A DNA stretch of 64,000 bases. Source: Rhizobiaceae bacterium. GTDB taxonomy: Bacteria; Pseudomonadota; Alphaproteobacteria; Rhizobiales; Rhizobiaceae. The notes under the pieces are model-generated. The model saw only the letters and a program-made list of their open reading frames with translations, was not told where the DNA came from and did not search any database. Positions 17,500 to 24,999 of the stretch are shown one piece after another. The position numbers and the translations under genes were made by a program. Each line of letters starts with the position of its first letter. Within the stretch, counting starts at the first letter, position 1. The DNA lies in the NCBI GenBank assembly GCA_025698895.1, contig JAILWO010000002.1, positions 1,364,001-1,428,000 of the forward strand. The letters run 5' to 3'.

Positions 17500-18304
17500 G
17501 GCCTTCGACCGCAACAGCGTGTTGTCGTTCGAGCCGGACGATGTCGCCCTGTCGCGATGGAAGCCCGGCGTTCATGCCGCGACCGAGGGCGACGACAATG
17601 TCATCTCGATCTACGACATAATCTCGGAATGGGATGGCGTTTCGACGTCGAGGATCGCGGCCGCGCTGCGCCGGATCGGCAAAAACGAGGTGACGGTCAA
17701 CATCAACTCGCCGGGCGGTGACTTCTTCGAGGGCATAGGGATCTACAACCTGCTTCGCGAGCATCCCGCCAAGGTCACCGTCAAGATCATGGGTATGGCG
17801 GCGTCGGCCGCGTCCGTCGTCGCGATGGCGGGTGACGACATCCAGATTTCCGAGGTCGGGTTCATCATGGTCCACAACGCCTGGGCCATCGCGATCGGCA
17901 ACCGGCACGACTTCCGCTCGGCGGCCGATACGCTGGAGCCATTCGACGCTGCGATGGCCGGCCTCTACGCGACCCGTGCGGGAGTGGATCGGTCCGAGGC
18001 CGTGAAGTGGATGGATGCCGAGACATGGTTCAACGGCGCCCAGGCGATCGAAGCCGGCCTTGCGGACCGAATCCTGTCCTCGTCCGAGGTGGATAACACC
18101 GGGGCGCAAGGAACACAGACACTCGCGGCCTTGCGCCGCGTCGACACAGCCCTTGCCAAGCAGGGGGTGCCTCGTTCGGAACGCAGGACGCTTCTGAGCG
18201 AGATCAAGAACGGCAAGCCGGGCGCTGCCGTGACAGCCATGCAGGACGCTGGCGACGAACTGTCCGCATCTCTCGCGGACCTTCTGAAAACGGTCAATTC
18301 CTAG
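17471..18304 (+). CDS. Head maturation protease, ClpP-like (S14/S49)
   Basis: This 277-residue serine protease should cleave scaffold or capsid N-termini during head maturation. NINSPGGDFFEGIGIYNLL is followed by GMAASAAS, with the predicted nucleophile at Ser112, and by MVHNAW, with the catalytic His near 135. The ATG at 17471 is chosen because AAGGAGAAGG lies just upstream and longer readings overlap the portal gene. It is followed after 12 bases by the capsid gene, whose N-terminal coiled coil is the probable substrate. Confidence 0.92.
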   Translation: MSLRNLPEIKAFDRNSVLSFEPDDVALSRWKPGVHAATEGDDNVISIYDIISEWDGVSTSRIAAALRRIGKNEVTVNINSPGGDFFEGIGIYNLLREHPAKVTVKIMGMAASAASVVAMAGDDIQISEVGFIMVHNAWAIAIGNRHDFRSAADTLEPFDAAMAGLYATRAGVDRSEAVKWMDAETWFNGAQAIEAGLADRILSSSEVDNTGAQGTQTLAALRRVDTALAKQGVPRSERRTLLSEIKNGKPGAAVTAMQDAGDELSASLADLLKTVNS

Positions 18305-18316
18305 AAAGGAACGATC

Positions 18317-19636
18317 ATGACCAAGCACGTTGAACCGCGCAAGCTGCGCGGCATCGTCGCCGTGCGCGCTGATGTCAGCGGCGACCCGAAGGCCCTCGTG
18401 GGCGAAATCAAGTCGGCTTTCGAGCAGTTCAAGGAAGCCAACGACCAGCGCATCAAGGCGCTGGAGAGCGGCAAGGCCGATGTGGTGCTCGACGAGAAGG
18501 TCGAGACCATCAACGCCCACATCACCGATCTCCAGTCGCAGCTCGCCGAGATCGCGACCAAGGCCGCATCGCGCGGTCTGAATGGTGGTGGCGAGGACGA
18601 GACGGCGAAGGCCGCGGCGAAGTTTGGCCGGGAGGTCGGCGCCGAGGTGTCCGTCGAGGACTTCCAGGCCTATCGCGACGGACTGAACGTCTACATGCGT
18701 CGGGGTGGCGCCACGCCGTCGAACGTCATGGCGGCGATGTCGGTCGGGTCAGACCCGGATGGCGGCTACACCGTCACGCCGGCCATGTCGGACCGCATCG
18801 TCAAGCGGGTCTATGAGACCTCCCCGATGCGCCAGCTCGCCACGGTCGAGACGATCGGCACGGACAAGATGGAAGGCTTCAACGATCTCGGAGAGGGCGA
18901 GGCCGGCTGGGTTGGCGAGAAGGCATCCCGCCCGGAGACGAACACGCCGCAGCTCGGCAAGTGGGAAATCCCCGTGCACGAGATGTACGCCATGCCCAAG
19001 ACGACCCAGAAGCTGCTCGATGACAGCGCCTGGGACATCGAGGGTTGGCTCGCCAACAAGACGGCCGACAAGTTCTCGCGCACCGAGAATGCGGCGTTCG
19101 TCAATGGCGATGGCGTGCTGAAGCCCAAGGGGCTGTGGGCCTATCCCACCGCCGCAACGGCGGATGCGACCCGCGCGTGGGGCACCTTCGAGCATCTTAA
19201 CACCGGCACGAATGGCGGGTTCGGTGCGGCTCCGGCCGGCTCGGACAAGCTCATCGACCTGGTCTACAAGCTCAAGGCCGCCTATCGGCAGAACGCCAAC
19301 TGGCTGATGGCGCGTGCGACCCTTGCCGAGGTCCGCAAGCTGAAGGATGGCGATGGCAATTATCTCTGGCAGCCGAACTTCGAGGCGCGCCAGGGTGGCC
19401 TGCTTCTCGGCCAGCCGATCGTCGAGGGCGAGGACGTCGAGGCGATCGCCAACGGCTCCAAGTCCATCGCGTTCGGTGACTTCCGCGAGGCCTACACCAT
19501 CGTTGACCGCATCGGCATTCGGGTTCTCCGCGATCCGTACACGCAGAAGGGCTTCGTACTGTTCTACACGACCCGCCGCGTCGGCGGTGGGGCGGTGAAC
19601 TTCGAGGCCGTCAAGTTCCTGCGGTTCTCCAGCTAA
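18317..19636 (+). CDS. Major capsid protein, HK97 family
   Basis: This 439-residue protein has an N-terminal delta domain of about 110 residues, predicted coiled coil (LVGEIKSAFEQFKEANDQRI and more), which the upstream protease should remove. The HK97 fold starts near GSDPDGGYTVTP, with DRIVKRVYETSPMRQLATVETI (N-arm and E-loop), then FVNGDG and NANWLMARATLAEVRKLKD (P-domain). It ends with a normal C-terminus (TRRVGGGAVNFEAVKFLRFS). An AAAGGA ribosome site precedes the ATG. It should be the most expressed late gene, and a tetraloop hairpin follows it. Confidence 0.94.
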   Translation: MTKHVEPRKLRGIVAVRADVSGDPKALVGEIKSAFEQFKEANDQRIKALESGKADVVLDEKVETINAHITDLQSQLAEIATKAASRGLNGGGEDETAKAAAKFGREVGAEVSVEDFQAYRDGLNVYMRRGGATPSNVMAAMSVGSDPDGGYTVTPAMSDRIVKRVYETSPMRQLATVETIGTDKMEGFNDLGEGEAGWVGEKASRPETNTPQLGKWEIPVHEMYAMPKTTQKLLDDSAWDIEGWLANKTADKFSRTENAAFVNGDGVLKPKGLWAYPTAATADATRAWGTFEHLNTGTNGGFGAAPAGSDKLIDLVYKLKAAYRQNANWLMARATLAEVRKLKDGDGNYLWQPNFEARQGGLLLGQPIVEGEDVEAIANGSKSIAFGDFREAYTIVDRIGIRVLRDPYTQKGFVLFYTTRRVGGGAVNFEAVKFLRFSS

Positions 19637-19644
19637 CCGGCGCT

Positions 19645-19666
19645 GGCGGTGGCTTCGGTCGCCGCC
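19645..19666 (+). terminator. UUCG-capped hairpin after the capsid gene
   Basis: A nine-pair stem with two G-U pairs is closed by a TTCG tetraloop eight bases after the capsid stop. There is no T-run, so it may stabilise the capsid mRNA or attenuate rather than terminate fully. Confidence 0.45.
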
Positions 19667-19696
19667 TTCCTCCACTCCCTCAAAAGGATCACGACC

Positions 19697-20131
19697 ATGC
19701 ACGGTCTTTCCGACAATCTCGAAATCCGCGTGGTGGGCGCGCCGGTCGCGGCTGGCGCCACCATCGACGACAATTCCAGCCGCATCGACATGGCGGACTA
19801 TGAATCCGTCCTGTTCATCGCGCCGATCACCGACAGCGTGGCGACCGGTGTCGCGACCCTGACGATCCAGTCGAGCGATGCCGACAGCGACGACGACATG
19901 GCCGATGTCGACGGCACCGCCTCGACCGTCACGTCGGCGGTGAATGACGACGTGAACGGCACCGCGCTCGTTTCGGAACTCTACCATCCGGCGAAGCGGT
20001 ACGTGCAGGCCACGCGGACATCCGCCACGGCCAACATTGCCTATGGATCGGTCATCGCCATCCTGACGCCGCGCCAGAGGCCGGCCGTCCAGGGCGCGAC
20101 GATCTCCGATACCGCCTACGCGGCCAACTGA
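19697..20131 (+). CDS. Phage virion-associated hypothetical protein
   Basis: This 144-residue beta-rich protein lies between the capsid and connector genes. The ATG at 19697 follows AAAGGAT. It is rich in Asp, Thr, Ser and Val (ATLTIQSSDADSDDDMAD) with no membrane segment. Position and composition fit a head decoration or head-completion protein. No motif is recognised. Confidence 0.65.
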   Translation: MHGLSDNLEIRVVGAPVAAGATIDDNSSRIDMADYESVLFIAPITDSVATGVATLTIQSSDADSDDDMADVDGTASTVTSAVNDDVNGTALVSELYHPAKRYVQATRTSATANIAYGSVIAILTPRQRPAVQGATISDTAYAAN

Positions 20132-20136
20132 CGGGG

Positions 20137-20152
20137 CGGGGCTTCGGCCCCG
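20137..20152 (+). terminator. UUCG-capped hairpin before the connector gene
   Basis: A perfect six-pair stem CGGGGC/GCCCCG has a TTCG loop directly after the preceding stop. The absence of a T-run makes this an mRNA-stability or attenuation element rather than a clear terminator. Confidence 0.45.
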
Positions 20153-20176
20153 TCTCCGCTCCTGCTCGAGGCGCAC

Positions 20177-20749
20177 ATGCACGCACCGGTTCGCACATCG
20201 CCGCCTGCCGAGACTCCGGTCAGCCTGACCGAGGTGAAGGCACATTGCCGCGTCGATCATGACGACGACGATGCGGTGCTGACCGCTCTGCTTAATGCTG
20301 CCGTTTCGCATCTGGACGGATGGACCGGCATTCTCGGCCGGGCGATGGTGACGCAATCATGGCGGCAAGAGTTCGCCGGGTTTGGCTGTCTGCGGCTTCC
20401 CGTGGGCCCGGTCGCTTCGATCGCGAGCATCACCTACTACGACGCTGATAACGAACAGCAGACGCTTGCGGACAGCCTTTACGTGCTGCGCCACAATGCG
20501 CTGGGCGCCTATGTCGACCTGAAGCCGGACCAGAACTGGCCCGGCACCTATCCGCGCGTTGATGCGGTGAGCGTCACCTATGTGGCGGGGACGGTCGCGG
20601 CTGATGTTCCGGCCGCGCTCAAGGCGGCGATCATGCTTCTGGTCTCGCACTGGAACGAGCACCGGGAAGCCGTGACGGAAGGCGCGATGACGGAACTTCC
20701 GATGGCGGTGAACGCGCTCATCGCTCCGTATCGCAGGATGAACCTGTGA
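20177..20749 (+). CDS. Head-tail connector protein (gp6-like)
   Basis: This 190-residue protein should join the portal to the tail. It has the gp6/YqbG-type features: VSLTEVKAHCRVDHDDDDAVLTALLNAA near the N-terminus, a beta-strand middle (LPVGPVASIASITYYDAD, VDAVSVTYVAGT) and a C-terminal helix ending in ALIAPYRRMNL. The last base of the stop overlaps the next start. It is part of the coupled connector block. Confidence 0.85.
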   Translation: MHAPVRTSPPAETPVSLTEVKAHCRVDHDDDDAVLTALLNAAVSHLDGWTGILGRAMVTQSWRQEFAGFGCLRLPVGPVASIASITYYDADNEQQTLADSLYVLRHNALGAYVDLKPDQNWPGTYPRVDAVSVTYVAGTVAADVPAALKAAIMLLVSHWNEHREAVTEGAMTELPMAVNALIAPYRRMNL

Positions 20750-21087
20750 TGTCTGGTGCTGGCGAACTCTATGAGAAAGTCGCATTCGACCGTCTTGAGG
20801 CGATTGACGACGGCTACGGTGGCACGGTCGACCAGTGGACGGAACAATTCACACGGCGGGCTGGCTATACGCGCCTGCGTGGCACTGAACCTGTGATGGC
20901 GGCGCGGCTGGAAGGAAAGCAGCCGACAGTGATCCGGGTCCGGGTCGACAGCGAAACCCGGCAGATCACAACCGACTGGCGCGCCCGTGATGCACGATCG
21001 GGCGAGGCGTTCAACATCCGCTCCATTGCCCGGACGAATGACCGGCGATGGTTCGACATCCTGGCCGAAAGCGGGGTCGCTGTCTGA
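20749..21087 (+). CDS. Head-tail adaptor / head-closure protein (SPP1 gp16-like)
   Basis: This 112-residue, mostly beta protein closes the head-tail interface. The pattern AGELYEKVAFDRLEAIDDGYGG, RAGYTRLRGTEPVMAARLEGKQPTVIRVR and RDARSGEAFNIRSIA matches the family. The ATG overlaps the previous stop (TGATG) and its own stop overlaps the next start. Confidence 0.85.
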   Translation: MSGAGELYEKVAFDRLEAIDDGYGGTVDQWTEQFTRRAGYTRLRGTEPVMAARLEGKQPTVIRVRVDSETRQITTDWRARDARSGEAFNIRSIARTNDRRWFDILAESGVAV

Positions 21088-21512
21088 TGGTCCAAGGTCT
21101 CAGATCGCTGAACCGCAAGCTGACGAAAACGATCCCCGACAGGGTGAGGCAGCGCACCAGAGCGGCGATGGAGAGGGGCGCCGACGAGATCGTCGCGATG
21201 GCGAAGTCGCTGGTGCCGGTCGCAGAGGGAGACCTGCGGGATTCGATAGGCTGGACCTGGGGCGATGCTCCGAAAGGCGCGACCGTTCTGGCGCAGAGCG
21301 AGCCAACAGCCGGCGGTGAACGGATCACGATCTATGCCGGCGGCACAAACAGCCGTGGCGTCGATGTGTTCTGGCATAGGTGGCAGGAATTCGGCACGCA
21401 GCACCATGCGCCTAATCCATTCTTCTATGTCTCGTACCGAACGCTCAAGCGCCGCGTGAAGGGGCGCATCTCGCGTGAGATGAAGAAAGCGATCCGCGAG
21501 GGTGCGAAGTGA
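21087..21512 (+). CDS. HK97 gp10-like tail-completion protein
   Basis: This 141-residue basic protein has the gp10-like features AMERGADEIVAMAKSLVPVAEGDLRDSIGW and VFWHRWQEFGTQHHAPNPFFYVSYR. It ends in a basic helix. It is coupled to both neighbours by overlapping starts and stops. Its role is tail completion at the head-tail joint. Confidence 0.88.
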   Translation: MVQGLRSLNRKLTKTIPDRVRQRTRAAMERGADEIVAMAKSLVPVAEGDLRDSIGWTWGDAPKGATVLAQSEPTAGGERITIYAGGTNSRGVDVFWHRWQEFGTQHHAPNPFFYVSYRTLKRRVKGRISREMKKAIREGAK

Positions 21513-21913
21513 CTGTCTCGGCCGATCTGCAGGGGTACGCCATCACCACGCTCAAGGCGGCGGCGGCCGTTACCGGCATCGTCTCGCAGCGCATAGACAA
21601 CCGTGCCGTGCCGGGACCGGACTACCCGTTGCCCTATGTTGTCGTGCTGGTGAATGACGGGCAGGAAGACGACGCGGAATGCATTACTGGCACGGTGTTC
21701 AATGTCGAGGTTCACTGCTGGGGAGACAATGGCCCAACGCAGGTGCTCTTGCTGGCTGACGCGGTGAAGAAGGCACTGCACAAGACGTCATCCGAACTTG
21801 CGACGGGCGCGCTCGTCGATCTCTGGTTCGATGCCGTTCTCAACGTAGGCGATCCCGATCCGAACATTCATCACCGCGTCGTGCGGTTCTCGGCAATCGT
21901 GGAGGAGATGTGA
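21509..21913 (+). CDS. Tail terminator protein, DUF3168 family
   Basis: This 134-residue protein begins with GTG overlapping the previous stop. DUF3168 features are VVLVNDGQEDDAECITGTVFNVEVHCWG and the end HHRVVRFSAIVEEM. Such proteins cap the tail tube near the head. It is the last of the coupled connector block. Confidence 0.85.
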   Translation: MTVSADLQGYAITTLKAAAAVTGIVSQRIDNRAVPGPDYPLPYVVVLVNDGQEDDAECITGTVFNVEVHCWGDNGPTQVLLLADAVKKALHKTSSELATGALVDLWFDAVLNVGDPDPNIHHRVVRFSAIVEEM

Positions 21914-21915
21914 TC

Positions 21916-22113
21916 ATGGGTATCCCGACGCCGGCGACCTCTGACCTAGTCGTGAAGATGGATCGGAAGGGCCGTATGGCCGCCTTCTGGAAGGGCGAAC
22001 GGCTGGCAGGTGTTATGAAAGTCGAATGCCGACAGGAAGGCAATGGCCCGCGATCCGAGGTTTGCCTCACCTTTATTGGACGCGCAGTGCGACTGGAGAC
22101 AGAGCAAGACTGA
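21916..22113 (+). CDS. Small hypothetical phage protein
   Basis: This 65-residue protein starts at ATG, eight bases after GGAGGAG; a GTG six bases upstream is too close to that site. It is basic, with a central MDRKGRMAAFWKGERLAG stretch. It is coupled to the next gene by a TGATG junction. Function unknown. Confidence 0.55.
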   Translation: MGIPTPATSDLVVKMDRKGRMAAFWKGERLAGVMKVECRQEGNGPRSEVCLTFIGRAVRLETEQD

Positions 22114-22322
22114 TGCCCTGGGCGATCTTTCACCGGCAGTTCAATTTCGACTTCCGGCCAGAGCGAGGTTTCTGCATCACGATCAAGCCGCGACCGGACC
22201 CGCAGCAATTCCCCGCGAAGGTCATCGCGGCGTCGGTAAAGAAGAACGCGGCCGAGCGGGTCAAGAGCCCGACAGCGGCCGAGAAACGCGCGTTCGAAGC
22301 GCGCGCCAAGCGGGCGGGATAG
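22113..22322 (+). CDS. Small basic hypothetical phage protein
   Basis: This 69-residue protein overlaps the preceding stop by one base. The start is beta-like (AIFHRQFNFDFRPERGFCITIKP) and the end is a charged helix (KSPTAAEKRAFEARAKRAG). Function unknown. Its place before the tail tube suggests a structural or assembly role. Confidence 0.55.
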   Translation: MPWAIFHRQFNFDFRPERGFCITIKPRPDPQQFPAKVIAASVKKNAAERVKSPTAAEKRAFEARAKRAG

Positions 22323-22403
22323 CGCCCAACACCTGAGAGCGGGCGTCACGCCCATTCAACCCGGCTGGTCGGCGACCGGCCTATTCCCGCATGGAGAAAC
22401 GAC

Positions 22404-22877
22404 ATGACCAAGCCAGCAACGGCAAAGTTCGAGGAGATGGTGTTGGAGGTCGAGTTCGACCCCGTGGGCGCGGCCGGCACCTTCAGTTCCATATGCGGCC
22501 TGATCGATGTCACGATCAATCGCACGTCCAATATCGACACATCCGAGGTTCCGGGCAGCTGCGATGACGAGAGCCTGCCGCTTTCTATAGAGCGCCAGGT
22601 GCGTTCGCAGGAAGTGACCGCCTCGGGAACAGGTGTGTGGGCGCGTCAAAGCCATCAGAAGATGCTCGCATGGTGGCGTACGGGTGCAACGCTTAACGCG
22701 CGACTGAGGAACAAGAACGTCGAGGACAACGGCGAGGAAGACGACATCTACGAGGAAACCGGTCCTGCCATCCTCGCCAATCTGAACAATGGCCGGACCA
22801 AGGGCCAGAAGGTCTCCTCCGAGATCGAAATCCAGTGGGATGGCGTGCCGGCCACGACGCTGGTGCCGGCCGCGTAA
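22404..22877 (+). CDS. Phage tail tube (major tail) protein
   Basis: This 157-residue beta-rich protein shows the tail-tube pattern: FEEMVLEVEFDPVGAAGTFSSICGLIDVTINRTSNIDTSEVPGS-type beginning, an RQVRSQEVTASGTGVW strand pair, and a C-terminal GRTKGQKVSSEIEIQWDGV strand. A good GGAGAA ribosome site precedes the ATG. Position before the tail chaperone and tape-measure genes fits. The stop overlaps the next start (TAATG). Confidence 0.82.
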   Translation: MTKPATAKFEEMVLEVEFDPVGAAGTFSSICGLIDVTINRTSNIDTSEVPGSCDDESLPLSIERQVRSQEVTASGTGVWARQSHQKMLAWWRTGATLNARLRNKNVEDNGEEDDIYEETGPAILANLNNGRTKGQKVSSEIEIQWDGVPATTLVPAA

Positions 22878-23305
22878 TGCGCCCAACCGACCTGACCTGG
22901 GCCGGTGGCGAGCACGGCTTTCTGCTGACGATCGATCTCCTGCGGGCATTGCAGGAGAAATGCGACGCCGGCCCGGAGTGGATACACCACCGGCTCTCGT
23001 CTGGTCGCTGGATGGTGGACGACGTGATCCAGCCGATCCGGCTCGGGCTGGAGGGCGGCGGCCTCAAGAAGGACGAGGCCCGCAAGCTGGTCGCCAAATT
23101 CGTCGAGGACCGGCCGATCACAGAGTCCGTGCTGACCGCAAAGGCCGTGCTCGCGGCAGTCCTCTATGGCGTTGAGGACGATCCGGTGGGGGAATCGGAA
23201 GCGGGGGAGGCGGACAGGAACGCGACCCTCTCCCGCGAGGAAAGTGGCGCTTCTCCGACTTTTACGGATGGGCCGGCATCCTCTGCCGGGACATCGGATC
23301 AATGA
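22877..23305 (+). CDS. GTA gp10-like / tail assembly protein
   Basis: This 142-residue protein resembles the gene-transfer-agent gp10 family: LTWAGGEHGFLLTIDLLRALQEKCDAG, IIQPIRLGLEGGGLKKDEARKLVAKFVEDRP-like order, and a disordered acidic tail. The family occupies the tail-chaperone position between tail tube and tape measure. The next gene overlaps its stop (ATGA). Confidence 0.72.
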   Translation: MRPTDLTWAGGEHGFLLTIDLLRALQEKCDAGPEWIHHRLSSGRWMVDDVIQPIRLGLEGGGLKKDEARKLVAKFVEDRPITESVLTAKAVLAAVLYGVEDDPVGESEAGEADRNATLSREESGASPTFTDGPASSAGTSDQ

Positions 23306-23427
23306 CGCTGTGGGAATTCCTCGCCGCGCGCGACGGATTCATCCTCGCCAAGGATCCGAAGGCCAGGCGCCGGGGCGGCGACATCGACGACGACCGGCTG
23401 GCCGAAATGGGCATTGAGGGGTTCTAG
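23302..23427 (+). CDS. Very small tail assembly chaperone-like protein
   Basis: This 41-residue protein (MTLWEFLAARDGFILAKDPK and onward) overlaps the preceding stop and ends one base before the tape-measure ATG. Short proteins starting with M-x-L/P-W-E-F in this position are typical partners of the gp10-like protein in rhizobial phages and gene transfer agents. It is too short for most automatic callers. Confidence 0.65.
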   Translation: MTLWEFLAARDGFILAKDPKARRRGGDIDDDRLAEMGIEGF

Positions 23428-24999
23428 ATGGCGACGGATGTCGAGCGCCTGGTCGTTCGCCTTGAGGCAACCCAGCGGACCTTCGAGAAGCAGCTCGCGG
23501 CGGCCAACCAGTCGGCTAATCGCCGGGCGCGTCAGATCGAGACGCGGTTCGAGCGCATGAACCGGACCGTGTCGCACAGCGCCATGATGGCCGCGCGGTC
23601 GCTGGCGACGGCGTTTGCAGGCGGCCTTTTCGCCGGGGGTGCGGCCGGGATGGCGCGCGGAGTCCGGTCGGTCGTTTCGGAAATGTCCGAGATGGCCAAG
23701 GTCATCGAGCGCGTCGGCCTGTCGGCCAGGACGTTCCAGGAGCTTCAGTTCGGATTCGAGCTGGCCGGTGTGGCGCGTGACGAATTTTCGAAGGGCATGG
23801 AGCAGTTCACCCGCCGGATTGGCGAGGCGAGCATGGGCACCGGCCGGCTTCGGGAAATCCTCGATGCGAATGGCGTAGCTCTCCGTGACCAGCACGGCAG
23901 GATGCGGTCCAATGAGGCTCTCCTGCGCGACTACGCCAGTCTCGTCAAGAACGCCGGCTCCGAACAGGAGCGAATGACGCTGGCGACCGAAGCCTTCGGC
24001 CGTGGCGGCGTGGCGTTCGTCAACGCGTTGAAGAATGGCGCGACTGGCTTCGACGACATGGCGGACGCAGCGGCGGCAGCCGGCGGCACGATCGATGAGA
24101 AGCTGCTCAAAAAGGCGGAGGAGTTCGACGACCGTTGGGCAGCTTCGTGGCGCAACTTCGAGATCAACGGAAAGAGCGCCATCCTTACCGTCCTGTCCGT
24201 CATGGACGATCTGGGCCCCAAGACGGACGACATCGGGGATGCCATCGGCAATGCGGGCATCTTCCTGGAGGCCGCGCTCAATGGCTATACCGGCTCCAAT
24301 GCGGTGGCGAACGCTTTCGCCGGCCAACTTGTCCTGATCGAGGCCAACGAGGATTCGATCACGATCCTCGCCACGGACGTTTCGGAAGTGGAGGCCGCGC
24401 TCAATGGCTACAACGGGGCCAATGCGGTGGCGAATGCGTTCGCGGCGCAGACGGCGCTGATAGAGGCGAACGAAGACGACATCACGATTCTCGCTTCGGA
24501 TGTCAGCGCGGTCGAGGCGGCACTGACGGGCTATCTCGGCTCGAATGCCGTGGCATCGGCCTTCTCGCAGCACCTGGCGCTGATCGAGGCCAACGAGGAC
24601 GACATCACGGCAACAGCCGCGCTCGTGGCAGGCGTGGAATCGCAGGTCGACAATTTCTATGCCTCTGGCCGGTTCCGGGTCGAGACGGTGGCGACGCAGT
24701 CCGGCGCAACGGCCACGGTCGGCATATCGGCGGCGGCGAGCGACGGTTCTCCCACCCAGCCTGCGGCACTCCTGCTCTCATCGACGGCGGGCGGGATAAA
24801 CCGGGTCACCGTTCTGGCGGATCAGTTCGTCGTATGGAACGGAGTCGATACAGCGACGCCGTTCATCTTCCAAGACTCGATCGCCTACATGGAAGGCGCA
24901 CGCATCGGGACCGTCATCTTCAACCAGCTGTCCTCGGCCAACGGCAAGCTGGTGCTGAAAGGCGCGGGAACCAACGCTTCGCTGGAGATCTTCTCGTGA
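23428..24999 (+). CDS. Chimeric protein: tape-measure N-terminus fused to tail-tip J C-terminus
   Basis: This is a 523-residue fusion. Residues 1 to about 278 are a tape-measure protein: the coiled coil VERLVVRLEATQRTFEKQLAAANQSANRRARQIE, a hydrophobic AMMAARSLATAFAGGLFAGGAAG segment, and RTFQELQFGFELAGV. From about 281 the sequence becomes three 41-residue repeats beginning (L/V)EAALNGY, then FRVETVATQSGATATVGISA and VTVLADQFVVWNG. These are the end of a tip-attachment protein J. The reading frame is preserved, so a deletion joined the two genes near base 24268. The missing parts would be the tape-measure remainder, tail-tip proteins, a peptidase and the N-terminal part of J. A working tail is unlikely. 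Confidence 0.75.
   Translation: MATDVERLVVRLEATQRTFEKQLAAANQSANRRARQIETRFERMNRTVSHSAMMAARSLATAFAGGLFAGGAAGMARGVRSVVSEMSEMAKVIERVGLSARTFQELQFGFELAGVARDEFSKGMEQFTRRIGEASMGTGRLREILDANGVALRDQHGRMRSNEALLRDYASLVKNAGSEQERMTLATEAFGRGGVAFVNALKNGATGFDDMADAAAAAGGTIDEKLLKKAEEFDDRWAASWRNFEINGKSAILTVLSVMDDLGPKTDDIGDAIGNAGIFLEAALNGYTGSNAVANAFAGQLVLIEANEDSITILATDVSEVEAALNGYNGANAVANAFAAQTALIEANEDDITILASDVSAVEAALTGYLGSNAVASAFSQHLALIEANEDDITATAALVAGVESQVDNFYASGRFRVETVATQSGATATVGISAAASDGSPTQPAALLLSSTAGGINRVTVLADQFVVWNGVDTATPFIFQDSIAYMEGARIGTVIFNQLSSANGKLVLKGAGTNASLEIFS
24268..24636 (+). repeat. Three tandem 123-bp repeats in the J-derived part
   Basis: Units of 123 bases start at 24268, 24391 and 24514. Each encodes EAAL(N/T)GYxGxNAVA followed by LIEANED(S/D)I and DVS. 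They are diverged but in register. They are probably a repeated rod segment of the original J protein. The deletion junction lies at the start of the first unit. Confidence 0.8.

Noticed and set aside
18749-20356. Long minus-strand reading frame opposite the capsid gene
   Set aside because: Shadow frame caused by codon bias. The capsid, the next gene and their ribosome sites are on the plus strand.
24268-24636. CRISPR-like or satellite repeat
   Set aside because: The 123-bp units are in-frame protein repeats with diverged codons and no spacers.
14331-24999. A gene transfer agent rather than a prophage
   Set aside because: Head and tail genes resemble GTA order, but the integrase, att sites, repressor and replication genes show a true integrated phage.
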